Assembly (NCBI RefSeq): GCF_900250075.1
Contig: NZ_LT977070.1
Location: 3,189,020-3,253,019, forward strand
From: Cupriavidus taiwanensis
GTDB lineage: Bacteria; Pseudomonadota; Gammaproteobacteria; Burkholderiales; Burkholderiaceae
DNA: 64,000 bases
Direction: 5' to 3'
Both the position numbers and the translations under genes were made by a program. Below the pieces are notes generated by a model. The model was given only the letters and a program-made list of their open reading frames with translations, had not been told where the DNA came from and made no database searches. Of the stretch, positions 46,304 through 57,063 are shown piece by piece (position 1 is the first letter of the stretch; every line of letters starts with the position of its first letter).

Positions 46304-46331
46304 TCTAGAGGGCGTGAGCGCGAGGGTTTCT

Positions 46332-46357
46332 CCCCTCTTCCGCTTGCGGGAGAGGGG
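46332..46357. repeat. Intergenic palindromic element, copy 2
   Basis: CCCCTCTTCCGC-TT-GCGGGAGAGGGG is a 12-bp inverted repeat with one mismatch, lying between the convergent phosphoribosyltransferase and LysE genes. It is the same family as 34981-35000 and could end transcription from either side although it lacks a T-run. Confidence 0.7.
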
Positions 46358-46403
46358 GCACCCCGATGGCGGTTAATGGTCCGCCAGTGTTTGCTTGAAG
46401 CCG

Positions 46404-47018
46404 TCAGGACCCCAGAATCGGCCACAGCGACGCCAGCAGCAGCACCGCCATCCCGATATTGAACACCCGCAGCACCTTCGGCCGCGCCAGCCAGCGCCGC
46501 AGCGCCGAGCCGCACAACGCCCACATCGCCACGCTGGGCAGGTTCACCACCCCGAAGATCCCCGCCAGCAGCAGCACGTTGAGCCACAGGTTGCCGTGCA
46601 GCACATAGGTGCTGCACGCGCCGACCGCCATCACCCAGGCCTTGGGATTGACCCACTGGAACGCCGCGGCGGCCCAGAAGCCCATCGGCCGCGCCACCTG
46701 CTGGTCCTGCACGCCGCCGGCCGTGGCCAGCTTCCAGGCCAGCCAGACCAGGTAGACCGTCGCCACCACGCGCAGCACCTGCCAGGTCCACGGGAACGCG
46801 TGGAACAGCGACCCCAGGCCCAGCCCGACCAGCCCCACCATCAGCGCGAAACCGATGCTGACGCCCAGCAGGTGCGGCACGGTGCGCAGGAAGCCAAAGT
46901 TCACGCCCGACGCGAGCAGCATCGTGTTGTTCGGACCGGGGGTGATCGACGACACCAGGGCAAAGCCGGCAAAGGCGGCAAAGACACCGGTGCCGGCGGC
47001 GAGTTGGGACACTTCCAT
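46404..47018 (-). CDS. LysE-family amino-acid exporter
   Basis: A 204-residue protein with six membrane helices. The N-terminal family signature is FALVSSITPGPNNTMLLASG and later FQWVNPKAWVMAVGAC. LysE/RhtB proteins export amino acids or homoserine lactones; which one is unknown. ATG 47018 has CTGGAG upstream. It lies 105 bp downstream of a second LysE gene on the same strand, but the two are not close relatives. Confidence 0.9.
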   Translation of the reverse strand: MEVSQLAAGTGVFAAFAGFALVSSITPGPNNTMLLASGVNFGFLRTVPHLLGVSIGFALMVGLVGLGLGSLFHAFPWTWQVLRVVATVYLVWLAWKLATAGGVQDQQVARPMGFWAAAAFQWVNPKAWVMAVGACSTYVLHGNLWLNVLLLAGIFGVVNLPSVAMWALCGSALRRWLARPKVLRVFNIGMAVLLLASLWPILGS

Positions 47019-47123
47019 GACTGACTCCAGGGGCGTTCATGTGCGTTTCGGGAAATCAGTCTACGGCCACCTAACGGTACAGTACCGGTACACTTTGCAG
47101 GAAATACGCCGATACAGGGCCGT

Positions 47124-47786
47124 TCACCGTAGCGCATGCCAGGCGATGCCCAGCGCCAGCAGCCAGAGGACAACCCCGGTCAGGCGCTCGACCCACCGCA
47201 CCGACCGCCCGAAGCGCGCGGCCATCGCCGGATGCCCGATGCCGTAGGCCACCAGCAGGTCCCAGCCGAGCACGACGGCGAACATCCAGAATCCGTAGGC
47301 CAGTTGCACCGCCGGCGGCGTGCGGCTGGCGGCCAGCACCGAGAACAGGCTGGCGTAGAACAGCCCGTTCTTCGGGTTCAGCACGGCGGACAGGAAGCCG
47401 CTGGCGAGCTGGGCCAGCCAGGCGGCGGGCGCGGGCCTGGCGGCAGCATCCGCCGCCGGCATCGACAGTTCGCCGCAGGCGTTCAGCAGGCGCCAGCCCA
47501 GCCACGCCAGGTAGGCACAGCCGGCCCACTGCAACGCCGCGAACAGTTGCGGCGAATCACGCATAGCGGCGACGCCGGCCAGCGCCAGGCCGATAAAGAC
47601 ACCATTGCCCAGCGCGATGCCCAGGCACACGGCGCCGGCGCGCCGCGGCCCGTGCAGCAGCGCGCTGCGCACCACCAGGAAGAAATCCGGCCCGGGGCTG
47701 AGCAGCGCCAGCGCATGCGCGCCGGCCACCATGGCAAATTGCTGCCAAGGCAATGCCCCGCGGGCGAGATCGAAAGCCATGTCCAT
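47124..47786 (-). CDS. LysE-family amino-acid exporter
   Basis: A 220-residue LysE/RhtB protein starting at ATG 47786 after GGAGGG. Signature HALALLSPGPDFFLVVRSAL and later FLSAVLNPKNGLFYASLFSV. Six membrane helices are seen. It lies 88 bp downstream of an AraC regulator on the same strand, which is the probable regulator of this exporter. Confidence 0.9.
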   Translation of the reverse strand: MDMAFDLARGALPWQQFAMVAGAHALALLSPGPDFFLVVRSALLHGPRRAGAVCLGIALGNGVFIGLALAGVAAMRDSPQLFAALQWAGCAYLAWLGWRLLNACGELSMPAADAAARPAPAAWLAQLASGFLSAVLNPKNGLFYASLFSVLAASRTPPAVQLAYGFWMFAVVLGWDLLVAYGIGHPAMAARFGRSVRWVERLTGVVLWLLALGIAWHALR

Positions 47787-47874
47787 GCCGACCCTCCGTA
47801 AAGAGTCCGCAGTGTGGTGCGCACGGCGGTGGCCGGTCTTGAAGAAAGTTGCGGTGTCGCGCCAGGCCGGCGCC

Positions 47875-48723
47875 TCAGGCGGCGCGTTGGTACCCGCGCG
47901 GTGTCATGGCCACGCGCTGCTTGAAGGCGCGCTGGAAATGGCTCTGGTCGGCAAAGCCCAGCGCCAGGGCGACCTCGGCCAGCGCCGCGCCCTGCCGCAG
48001 CAGGCGGCGCCCATGCTGGATGCGCAGGTCGAGCTGGTAGGCGTGCGGTGTCATGCCGGTTTCGGCGCGGAAGGCCCGCACCAGGTGGTAACGGCTCAGG
48101 CCGCAGGCGCGCGCCAGCTCGGCCAGCGGCAGCCGCTCGGCATGGCGCTCGCGCAGCAGCTCGCACAATTGCGCCACGCGGGCGGAGACGGAGGCCGGCA
48201 CCGGCAGTGTGCGGGTGCTTGCGCCGTTATCGATGGCGGCATGCAGGTCGCCGATGAAGGCCACCAGCGCGGCCTCTTTCTCGACGCTGTCAGCGGGCGA
48301 GAACAACGCGCGGTTCAACCCGCAGACCAGCTCGTAGACCGCCGGCGACGTCATCACGCGTGCCGGCAGCCGGGCCCGCGCCGCGCTGTCCTCGTCGAGC
48401 ACGGCCGCGACCCAGGCCGGGTCGAAATGCAGCATCTGGTAGCTCCAGCACCCGTCCGGCACGGGATTGCAGGCATGGACCTGGTGCGCCGGGATCACCA
48501 CCACCGCGCCCGCTCCGAGCACGGCGCTTTCATCGCCGCAGGCAAAGCGGCTGGTGCCGCCGTCGACGGCGCCGATCGACAGGGTGGGATGGCTATGCGG
48601 CAGGTAGCTGGCGCTGCTGTGGCTGGCGCGCCGGCTTTCGGCAAAGGGCAGCGCGGGATCCGCCCACCAGCGGCTGGCGGCCGGTGCGGCCGGTGCCCCC
48701 GGCTTGGCTGCGGGGCGGCTCAC
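47875..48723 (-). CDS. AraC-family transcriptional regulator
   Basis: A 282-residue protein if started at GTG 48723, which overlaps the hydroxylase stop (GTGA); ATG 48756 in the same frame is an alternative. The N-terminal part is a cupin-like sensor (LPHSHPTLSIGAVDGG, VVVIPAHQVHACNPV). The C-terminal double HTH is clear: LARACGLSRYHLVRAFRAET and ALALGFADQSHFQRAFKQRV, ending TPRGYQRAA. It probably controls the LysE gene downstream, in response to an amino acid or analogue. Confidence 0.88.
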   Translation of the reverse strand: MSRPAAKPGAPAAPAASRWWADPALPFAESRRASHSSASYLPHSHPTLSIGAVDGGTSRFACGDESAVLGAGAVVVIPAHQVHACNPVPDGCWSYQMLHFDPAWVAAVLDEDSAARARLPARVMTSPAVYELVCGLNRALFSPADSVEKEAALVAFIGDLHAAIDNGASTRTLPVPASVSARVAQLCELLRERHAERLPLAELARACGLSRYHLVRAFRAETGMTPHAYQLDLRIQHGRRLLRQGAALAEVALALGFADQSHFQRAFKQRVAMTPRGYQRAA

Positions 48724-49610
48724 GCCGCGCTGCGGTACGGCCGTTCGCGCAACCATTTGGTGGCGATCCACTTTTCGCCGGCGGCCACCGGCAGGCCGGC
48801 ATGCAGGGTGCGGTCGTCGAGCGTGCCGTCGGGCAGCAGGTAGCTGAAGTAGACCGCGTTGCCCTTGACCGGCGCCACCTCCAGGCCCACGCGCGGGAAC
48901 GCGGTGGCGCCGCCCGCCTCGGGCGTGTTCAGGTAGATCACCAGCGTGGCGATGCGCTGCCCGCCGACGGACAGCTGCCGCGCCTCGCCGGGACGCTGCG
49001 GGTTGAAGTAGTCGAAGTGCGGCTGGTACTCGCCGCCCGGCTTGTAGTTGAGGATCTGCAGCCCTTCGCCATGCTCGGCCGGCACCCCGGTGACCGCGGC
49101 GATGCGGGCCTCGATGCGCGCGATCAGGGCGTGCTCGGCCACCTGGAACATCGCCCCCATGCTGGTGCGGGCGTCAATCAGGTTCTCGTCGCCGGTGTCG
49201 GGATTGACCACCGGCGAGCGCGCCAGCCGGCCGCGCGACAGCGCCACCAGCGCATCGCACTCGTCGTCGCTCAGCAGTTGCTGGAACAGCTGCACCTGCG
49301 GCGACGCCAGCCGGAACAGGACGGGTACCCGGCGGTCGCCGCCATCGGCGGCATAGACCGCAGGCGTGCCGGTCGCTGCGGCTTCAGCTTGCGCGGGCCG
49401 TGCCGGCGCCGCGTCGCCGTTGTCCTGGGCAAACGCCGCAGCCACCGACCGGCGCGCGAAGGCGTCGTCGTAGCCCGAGCGCAGCATCGACAGCACCAGC
49501 GCATCGGCGGCAAAGCCCTGGGCGATATGGCGGGCCAGCCATTGTTCGAGTTCGGGCGAGGATTCGGTGTAGCCGGCCTTGCCGCCGGCAACGGATGCTT
49601 CGCGGATCAT
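48720..49610 (-). CDS. 2OG-Fe(II) prolyl 4-hydroxylase-like oxygenase
   Basis: A 296-residue protein. The double-stranded beta-helix core has the Fe ligands His and Asp in YQPHFDYFNP and the distal His with the 2-oxoglutarate-binding Lys in TLHAGLPVAAGEKWIATKW. The N-terminal 100 residues are helical with an Ala-rich linker, beyond the core of typical prolyl hydroxylases. ATG 49610 overlaps the transglycosylase stop (ATGA). The substrate is unknown; some bacterial homologues hydroxylate EF-Tu or other proteins. Confidence 0.88.
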   Translation of the reverse strand: MIREASVAGGKAGYTESSPELEQWLARHIAQGFAADALVLSMLRSGYDDAFARRSVAAAFAQDNGDAAPARPAQAEAAATGTPAVYAADGGDRRVPVLFRLASPQVQLFQQLLSDDECDALVALSRGRLARSPVVNPDTGDENLIDARTSMGAMFQVAEHALIARIEARIAAVTGVPAEHGEGLQILNYKPGGEYQPHFDYFNPQRPGEARQLSVGGQRIATLVIYLNTPEAGGATAFPRVGLEVAPVKGNAVYFSYLLPDGTLDDRTLHAGLPVAAGEKWIATKWLRERPYRSAA

Positions 49611-50368
49611 GACGGATTGGCTGCGACGCGCTGCGACGAGAACGGGTTGCGTGCCGGCGGCTCCGCCACCGGCGCGCGCGGGCGCGACGGCGCAATCTCG
49701 GCATCGCCGGCCACGGTGACGGTGGCTTCGGAATACTGCCAGCGCTTCCACGCCGCCAGCACCGCGTTGGGATATTCCGGGCGGCCGCGGCTGCCGTTGT
49801 AGCGGCCCAGCGCCAGGTACAGGTCGCCCTGCTCGCGGTCCAGGTAAAAGCGCAGGATGGTGCAGCCGTAGCGCAGGTTGCTTTGCAGGTGGAACAGCTT
49901 GCGCGCGTCGCTGTCGCCGATGGTGCGCACCCAGAACGGCATCACCTGCATCAGCCCGCGCGCGCCGGCCGAACTGATCGCGTACTTGCGGAAGTTGCTT
50001 TCGACCTGGATCAGGCCCAGCACCAGCGCCGGCTCCAGGCCGGCGCGCTTGGCCTCGTAGTAGGCCACCTCGATCAGCTCGACCCGCACCTGCGGCTCGG
50101 GGATGCGCGCGGCCAGCCGCGCCGACATCTCGCCCAGCCACTTCAGGTAGGCCAGGCGCTCGCCGCCGGACGCGAACACCGGCCGCAACGGCCGGTCATC
50201 GGCAATCGCCGCGGCCAGCGCGCCGCGCACGGAATCGGCCAGGTCTTCTTCCTTCTGCGCGCCGGCGTGCGCCGCCGTGGCCGCCAGGGCCAGCAGCGTT
50301 ACCAGCAGCGCGCCCGCCAGGCGGCGGGCGGCGGCAGCTGCGGCGTTCATGCCGCGGACGGCGCGCAT
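49607..50368 (-). CDS. Lytic transglycosylase (SLT domain)
   Basis: A 253-residue periplasmic enzyme that cleaves peptidoglycan glycan strands. A signal peptide ends near ATAAHA (starts at 50368 or 50350 are both possible). The SLT domain has the catalytic Glu in GLIQVESNFRKYAISSAGAR, then GLMQVMPFWV, and YNGSRGRPEYPNAVL. It starts 5 bp after the proS stop and overlaps the hydroxylase gene, so all are in one transcript. Confidence 0.92.
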   Translation of the reverse strand: MRAVRGMNAAAAAARRLAGALLVTLLALAATAAHAGAQKEEDLADSVRGALAAAIADDRPLRPVFASGGERLAYLKWLGEMSARLAARIPEPQVRVELIEVAYYEAKRAGLEPALVLGLIQVESNFRKYAISSAGARGLMQVMPFWVRTIGDSDARKLFHLQSNLRYGCTILRFYLDREQGDLYLALGRYNGSRGRPEYPNAVLAAWKRWQYSEATVTVAGDAEIAPSRPRAPVAEPPARNPFSSQRVAANPS

Positions 50369-50373
50369 GGGCC

Positions 50374-52095
50374 TCAGTTCGCCAGCAGGTTGCGTACGTG
50401 GCCGACCACCTCGGCCACGCCGACGGCGGTGGCCTGCGCGTCGCGCCGGCCCTGGTACTCGACCTTGCCCTCCTTCAGGCCCCGGTCGCCCACCACCACG
50501 CGGTGCGGCACGCCGATCAGCTCCCAGTCGGCGAACATCACGCCCGGGCGCTCGCCGCGGTCGTCGAGGATCACGTCCACGCCGGCGGCCAGCAGCTCGG
50601 CATGGATACGGTCCGCCTCGGCCTTGACGGCCTCGGAGCGGTCGTAGCCCACCGGGCAGACCACCACCGCGAACGGGGCGATCGCGGCCGGCCAGATGAT
50701 GCCGCGCTCGTCGAAGTTCTGTTCGATCGCCGCACCCAGGATGCGGGTGATGCCGATGCCATAGCAGCCCATCTGCATCGGCTGGGTCTTGCCGTTCTCG
50801 TCGAGGAAGGTGGCGTTCATCGATTCCGAATAGCGCGTGCCGAGCATGAACACGTGGCCCACCTCGATGCCGCGGCAGATCTCCAGCGTGCCCTGGCCGT
50901 CCGGCGAGGCGTCGCCCGCCACCACGTTGCGCAGGTCGGCCACGATCGGCTCGGGCAGGTCGCGGCCCCAGTTGACACCGGTGTAGTGGTAGTCGCGGTA
51001 ATTGGCGCCGCAGACAAAGTCGCTCATGTTGGCGACGGTGCGGTCGGCCACCACCTTGACCGGCTTCTTCATGTCGATCGGGCCCAGGTAGCCCGGCGGC
51101 GAGCCGAAGGCTTCGACGATCTCGTTCTCGGTGGCGAAGCGGAACTCGGCCAGCCCCGGCACCTTGGAGGCCTTGACCTCGTTCAGCTCATGGTCGGCGC
51201 GGATCAGCAGCAGCCAGATCTGGACGCCGGCGTCGCCGTCGGTGGCCAGCACGATCGACTTGACGTTGGTCTCGAGCGGCAGGTTCAGGAATTCGGCGAC
51301 CTGCTCGCACTTGACCTTCTCCGGGGTGAAGGTCTTGACCAGGTCCTGCGTGGGCGCGGCGCGCTCGGCCACCAGCGGCAGCGCCTCGGCGGCCTCCATG
51401 TTGGCGGCGTAGGCCGAGGTCGGGCAGTAGACGATGGCGTCTTCGCCGGTTTCGGCGATGACGTGGAACTCATGCGAGCCGGAACCGCCAATGGCGCCGT
51501 TGTCGGCGGCCACCGCACGGAATTCCAGCCCGAAGCGGCGGAAGATGCGCACGTAGGCGTCGTACATGTTCTCGTACGACTTGCGCAGGCCGTCGGTGTC
51601 GCGGTCGAAGGAATAGGCGTCCTTCATGGTGAACTCGCGCCCGCGCATGATGCCGAAGCGCGGCCGGCGCTCGTCGCGGAACTTGGTCTGGATCTGGTAG
51701 AAATTGACCGGCAGCTGCTTGTAGCTGCGGATTTCCGAGCGGGCGATATCGGTCACCACCTCTTCGGAGGTGGGCTGCACCGCGAAGTCACGCTCATGGC
51801 GGTCCTTCAGGCGCAGCAACTCGGGGCCCATCTTGTCCCAGCGGCCGGTTTCCTGCCACAGCTCGGCCGGCTGGATCACCGGCATCGACAGTTCCACCGC
51901 GCCGGCCCGGTTCATTTCCTCGCGCACGATGTTTTCCACCTTGCGGATCACGCGCAGCCCGATCGGCATGTAGTTGTAGATGCCGGCACCCAGCTTCTTG
52001 ATCATGCCGGCGCGCATCATCAGCTTGTGCGAAACGATTTCCGCGTCGGCGGGCGCTTCCTTGAGGGTGGAAATGAAGAATTGCGAGGCTTTCAT
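50374..52095 (-). CDS. proS: Prolyl-tRNA synthetase, bacterial type
   Basis: A 573-residue class II synthetase. ATG 52095 begins the family start [19 protein letters not shown]; the open frame upstream is not conserved. Motif 2 is seen in [17 protein letters not shown], the INS editing domain spans about 230-390, motif 3 is GCYGIGITR, and the anticodon-binding domain ends the protein. It is followed closely by transglycosylase, hydroxylase and AraC genes, and is divergent from rppH across 193 bp. Confidence 0.97.
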   Translation of the reverse strand: MKASQFFISTLKEAPADAEIVSHKLMMRAGMIKKLGAGIYNYMPIGLRVIRKVENIVREEMNRAGAVELSMPVIQPAELWQETGRWDKMGPELLRLKDRHERDFAVQPTSEEVVTDIARSEIRSYKQLPVNFYQIQTKFRDERRPRFGIMRGREFTMKDAYSFDRDTDGLRKSYENMYDAYVRIFRRFGLEFRAVAADNGAIGGSGSHEFHVIAETGEDAIVYCPTSAYAANMEAAEALPLVAERAAPTQDLVKTFTPEKVKCEQVAEFLNLPLETNVKSIVLATDGDAGVQIWLLLIRADHELNEVKASKVPGLAEFRFATENEIVEAFGSPPGYLGPIDMKKPVKVVADRTVANMSDFVCGANYRDYHYTGVNWGRDLPEPIVADLRNVVAGDASPDGQGTLEICRGIEVGHVFMLGTRYSESMNATFLDENGKTQPMQMGCYGIGITRILGAAIEQNFDERGIIWPAAIAPFAVVVCPVGYDRSEAVKAEADRIHAELLAAGVDVILDDRGERPGVMFADWELIGVPHRVVVGDRGLKEGKVEYQGRRDAQATAVGVAEVVGHVRNLLAN

Positions 52096-52288
52096 CCGTA
52101 ATTTCTCTCTGGGCCGCCGAGGTCGGAAAAATCCGTCCCGGCACAATCCGGGGGACCCGCGGCGCTGAATTATGCGCACGCGCCTGAAACTGCCCTTCCG
52201 CTCGGGGAAAACCACCATCCCCCGGTCCGGGCCCGGCTGCGCGCTTCCTTTATAATCAGCGTAATTCTAAAGGATTCGAGGTGCAGTC

Positions 52289-52972
52289 ATGCTCGATCGT
52301 GAAGGCTTTCGCCCGAACGTCGGCATCATCCTCCTCAACGCAAGAAACGAGGTTTTCTGGGGCAAGCGAATCGGCGAACACTCCTGGCAGTTCCCGCAAG
52401 GCGGCATCAAGTACGGCGAAACGCCGGAACAGGCCATGTACCGCGAACTGCATGAGGAAATCGGCCTGCTTCCGGAGCACGTCAGGATCGTCGGTCGCAC
52501 GCGCGACTGGCTGCGTTACGAGGTGCCGGACAAGTTCATCCGCCGCGAGATCCGCGGCCACTACAAGGGCCAGAAACAAATCTGGTTCCTGCTGCGCATG
52601 GCCGGCAGGGACTGCGACATCCACCTGCGCGCCACCGAGCACCCTGAGTTCGATGCCTGGCGCTGGAGCCACTACTGGGTGCCGCTCGAGGCCGTGATCG
52701 AGTTCAAGCGCGATGTCTACCAGATGGCGCTGACGGAATTGTCACGCTTCCTGAACCGGCACCCGCGCGTGCCGCTCAGCCCGTATGGCACGCACGGCAA
52801 CCACGGTGCGCATGGCGTGCACGGGCGCCACGGCGGGCCGCGCGGACAGGCGCTGAGCCGGGCGCAGGCCGCCCAGCAGGCCGACGCCGACGGCAATGTC
52901 GAAGCCCCGGCCACGGCCGACTACGTTTCGCCGGCGACGCCGGTATCCACTACACGGAGCACTGATGACTAG
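52289..52972 (+). CDS. rppH: RNA pyrophosphohydrolase
   Basis: A 227-residue Nudix enzyme that converts the 5' triphosphate of mRNA to monophosphate and triggers RNase E decay. The Nudix box is [20 protein letters not shown], continuing IGL. The start ATG 52289 has GAGGTG upstream and TATAAT at 52251-52256. The C-terminal 60 residues beyond the usual enzyme are His/Gly-rich ([18 protein letters not shown]) and then Ala-rich, possibly metal-binding or disordered. Its stop overlaps the next gene by 8 bases. Confidence 0.94.
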   Translation: MLDREGFRPNVGIILLNARNEVFWGKRIGEHSWQFPQGGIKYGETPEQAMYRELHEEIGLLPEHVRIVGRTRDWLRYEVPDKFIRREIRGHYKGQKQIWFLLRMAGRDCDIHLRATEHPEFDAWRWSHYWVPLEAVIEFKRDVYQMALTELSRFLNRHPRVPLSPYGTHGNHGAHGVHGRHGGPRGQALSRAQAAQQADADGNVEAPATADYVSPATPVSTTRSTDD

Positions 52973-53546
52973 TTTGACCGGCGTGGGCCGCCGCGGCGGC
53001 CTGAGCGCGGCCGCATTGCTGCTTGCCGCGGCCAGCCTGGCCCTGGCCGGCTGCAAGACCACCGGCAAGGAGATGGCCGAGGAAGAAAGCACCTGGAACA
53101 ACCCGTTCGCGCCCAAGACCTTCGAGGAAGCCAAGGCCATGCTGCCGGCCTTGCCGCAGGAGGCCAACCTGATCCCGTTCTCGGTGGCGGGCACCGGCAC
53201 GCTGTCGTTCGCGGTGGACAGCAAGTCGATCTCGGTGGGCAAGGACAACGTGGTGCGCTACACCGTGGTCACCACCAGCCAGAGCGGCGCGCGCAACGTG
53301 ACCTTCGAAGGCATGCGCTGCGACGCGTTCGAGCGCAAGCTGTACGCGACCCTGCCCCCGGGCGCCACCGAGTGGGTGCCCAACAGCAGCGACTACGGCG
53401 AGACCTGGCACCGCATGCAGGCCGGAGTGCGCAATGCCTACGCCGCCACGCTGGCGATCGATTTCTTCTGCGAGGGCCGCACCGTGGCCGGCAAGCCCGC
53501 CGACATGGTGCTCGAGCTGCAATCGCGCGCGCCGCACAAGCGCTGA
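52965..53546 (+). CDS. CNP1-like family lipoprotein
   Basis: A 193-residue protein with lipoprotein signal ending LALAGCKT (ATG 52965; an upstream start in the same frame would overlap rppH more). The mature protein matches the CNP1-like family, e.g. [40 protein letters not shown] and [20 protein letters not shown]. Function unknown; the family is restricted mainly to betaproteobacteria and often adjoins rppH and proB. Confidence 0.88.
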   Translation: MTSLTGVGRRGGLSAAALLLAAASLALAGCKTTGKEMAEEESTWNNPFAPKTFEEAKAMLPALPQEANLIPFSVAGTGTLSFAVDSKSISVGKDNVVRYTVVTTSQSGARNVTFEGMRCDAFERKLYATLPPGATEWVPNSSDYGETWHRMQAGVRNAYAATLAIDFFCEGRTVAGKPADMVLELQSRAPHKR

Positions 53547-53564
53547 CGCAACCTGTGCAGGTGT

Positions 53565-53607
53565 AAAAAAACGGCGGGACTGCCTGGCAGTCCGGCCGTT
53601 TTTTTTG
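53565..53607. terminator. Bidirectional Rho-independent terminator
   Basis: AAAAAAACGGC-GGACTGCC-TGGCAGTCC-GGCCGTTTTTTTT forms a strong hairpin with A- and T-runs on both sides, between the convergent CNP1-like and proB genes. Confidence 0.88.
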
Positions 53608-53617
53608 CTCGCATCGA

Positions 53618-54736
53618 TCAGACCAGCACCAGGTTGTCGCGATGGATCAGCTCGGGCTCGTTCAGGTGGCCGAGCACGGATTCGATCTCGGACGACGGCT
53701 TGCGCGCGATCAGCCGCGATTCCGCGCTGGAATAGTTGGTGATGCCGCGCGCCACCTCCTTGCCTTGCGCATCGACACAGGCGATCACCTCGCCGCGGGC
53801 GAATTCGCCCTGCACTTCGACCACGCCGATCGGCAGCAGCGACTTGCCGCCGCTGGTCAGCTTCTCGACCGCGCCGTTGTCGATCACGACGCGGCCGCGC
53901 AGCTGCAGGTGGTCTGCCATCCATTGCTTGCGTGCCGTCAGCCGGCCGGTCGGCGCCAGCAGCTGGGTGCCGATCGCCTCGCCGGCGGCCAGGCGCTCCA
54001 GCACGTTGGCCTCGCGGCCGGAGGCGATGGTGGTATGCGCGCCCGACTTGGCCGCGCGCTTGGCCGCCAGGATCTTGGTCAGCATGCCGCCGCGGCCAAT
54101 CGAGGTGCCGGCGCCGCCGGCCATGGCTTCCAGCTCGGGCGTGCCGGCCAGGGCTTCGTCGACGAACTGCGCAGCCGGGTCCTTGCGCGGATCGGCGGTG
54201 TACAGGCCTCGCTGGTCGGTCAGGATCACCAGCGCGTCGCCTTCGATCAGGTTGGTGACCAGCGCGCCGAGCGTGTCGTTGTCGCCGAACTTGATTTCGT
54301 CGGTGACCACGGTGTCGTTCTCGTTGATGATCGGCACCACACCGAGCGACAGCAGCGTCAGCAGCGTCGAGCGGGCGTTCAGGTAGCGCTCCCGGTCGGC
54401 CAGGTCGGCGTGGGTCAGCAGCACCTGCGCGGTGCGGATGCCATAGCGGCCGAACTGGCTTTCGTAGACCTGCGCCAGCCCCATCTGGCCGACCGCCGCG
54501 GCGGCCTGCAGCTCATGGATTTCCTTCGGGCGGCGCGCCCAGCCGAGCCGCTGCATGCCTTCGGCAATGGCGCCGGAACTGACCAGCACCACTTCCTTGC
54601 CGGCCACGCGCAGCTTGGCGATCTGGGCCGCCCAGCGGGCGATGGCGTCGTGGTCCAGCCCCTTGCCGTCGTTGGTGACCAGGCTGGAGCCGACTTTGAC
54701 GACGATGCGCTTTGCCTGCGCGATGACCGATTGCAT
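53618..54736 (-). CDS. proB: Glutamate 5-kinase
   Basis: A 372-residue enzyme for the first step of proline synthesis. The kinase domain starts [20 protein letters not shown] and includes SSGAIAEGM and [22 protein letters not shown]-terminal PUA domain follows from about 280. It is downstream of obgE by about 50 bp on the same strand. Confidence 0.96.
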   Translation of the reverse strand: MQSVIAQAKRIVVKVGSSLVTNDGKGLDHDAIARWAAQIAKLRVAGKEVVLVSSGAIAEGMQRLGWARRPKEIHELQAAAAVGQMGLAQVYESQFGRYGIRTAQVLLTHADLADRERYLNARSTLLTLLSLGVVPIINENDTVVTDEIKFGDNDTLGALVTNLIEGDALVILTDQRGLYTADPRKDPAAQFVDEALAGTPELEAMAGGAGTSIGRGGMLTKILAAKRAAKSGAHTTIASGREANVLERLAAGEAIGTQLLAPTGRLTARKQWMADHLQLRGRVVIDNGAVEKLTSGGKSLLPIGVVEVQGEFARGEVIACVDAQGKEVARGITNYSSAESRLIARKPSSEIESVLGHLNEPELIHRDNLVLV

Positions 54737-54787
54737 GGTGGAAATCCTGTCTCCGGAGATCGTTCGGAACCGCTGATTGTTTGTTGT

Positions 54788-56268
<1,481 letters not shown>

Positions 56269-56307
56269 GTCTTACTCCTGTCGCTTTACCGGATTACGCT
56301 CGATCGA

Positions 56308-56619
56308 TCAGGCAACGATCGCTTCGATGCGCAGTTCGGTGTAATTCTGACGATGGCCCTGACGCTTCTGGTAGTGCTTGCGACGGCGCATCTTGAAGAT
56401 CTTCACCTTGTCGTGACGACCCTGGGAGATAACGGTAGCCTTGACGGAAGCCCCGCTCACCAGCGGCGTACCAAACTTGATTTGGTCGCCGGCGCCCACT
56501 GCGAGCACCTGGTCGAGCGTGATTTCTGCGCCAATGTCTGCCGGTATCTGTTCTACTTTCAGTTTTTCGCCAGCAGCAACCTTGTATTGCTTGCCGCCGG
56601 TTTTTACGACCGCGTACAT
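56308..56619 (-). CDS. rplU: 50S ribosomal protein L21
   Basis: A 103-residue protein starting [20 protein letters not shown] at ATG 56619, with [20 protein letters not shown] and the C-terminal [19 protein letters not shown]. First gene of rplU-rpmA. The longer open frame upstream runs across the promoter. Confidence 0.97.
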   Translation of the reverse strand: MYAVVKTGGKQYKVAAGEKLKVEQIPADIGAEITLDQVLAVGAGDQIKFGTPLVSGASVKATVISQGRHDKVKIFKMRRRKHYQKRQGHRQNYTELRIEAIVA

Positions 56620-56727
56620 TGTCGAACCTCTCGGATGTGAATAAAACGCCGAAACCGCGCGATGCGGCCCGGTTATCTCCCGCCGGCAAGGACCCGCAAG
56701 GCGAGCGACTACCGGAGGAAACCGGGA

Positions 56728-56756
56728 ATTGTAAACGAGATTGGGGAAAACCGCAA
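56728..56756 (-). promoter_or_regulatory. Promoter of rplU-rpmA
   Basis: Minus-strand TTGCGG and TACAAT with a 17-bp spacer, about 110 bp upstream of the rplU start. Confidence 0.65.
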
Positions 56757-56815
56757 AGAAAACAGGCACATAGCCTGTGAGCGGCGCGCCCGGCACAATC
56801 GGGGGGCCGCTTCGC

Positions 56816-56911
56816 TCAGGTCAGATCGGCGAGCAGGAACCCCGCCAGTGCGGCAAACGCCACCCACCAAGCGGTGCGGCGCAGTTGGCGACGAGGTATG
56901 GGCTTGTCCAT
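56816..56911 (-). CDS. Possible 31-residue membrane microprotein
   Basis: ATG 56911 opens a short frame [20 protein letters not shown] followed by [11 protein letters not shown]: a basic N-terminus and one hydrophobic helix, stop at 56816. It lacks a clear ribosome site. The combination of positive residues followed by a clean membrane helix is the only support. Confidence 0.35.
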   Translation of the reverse strand: MDKPIPRRQLRRTAWWVAFAALAGFLLADLT

Positions 56912-57063
56912 GACCGGATTATAGTGGGACCAGCCACCAACGCCCGCTGCGCGCATACCCTGAGCCCATCGCCCGCCAGACAGCCCGTCAAACAATGCGG
57001 GGCATGCGTAGAACGCCGCCTGCATCGCATATAATCGTCCGGTTTTGCGTAACGGTGATCATC

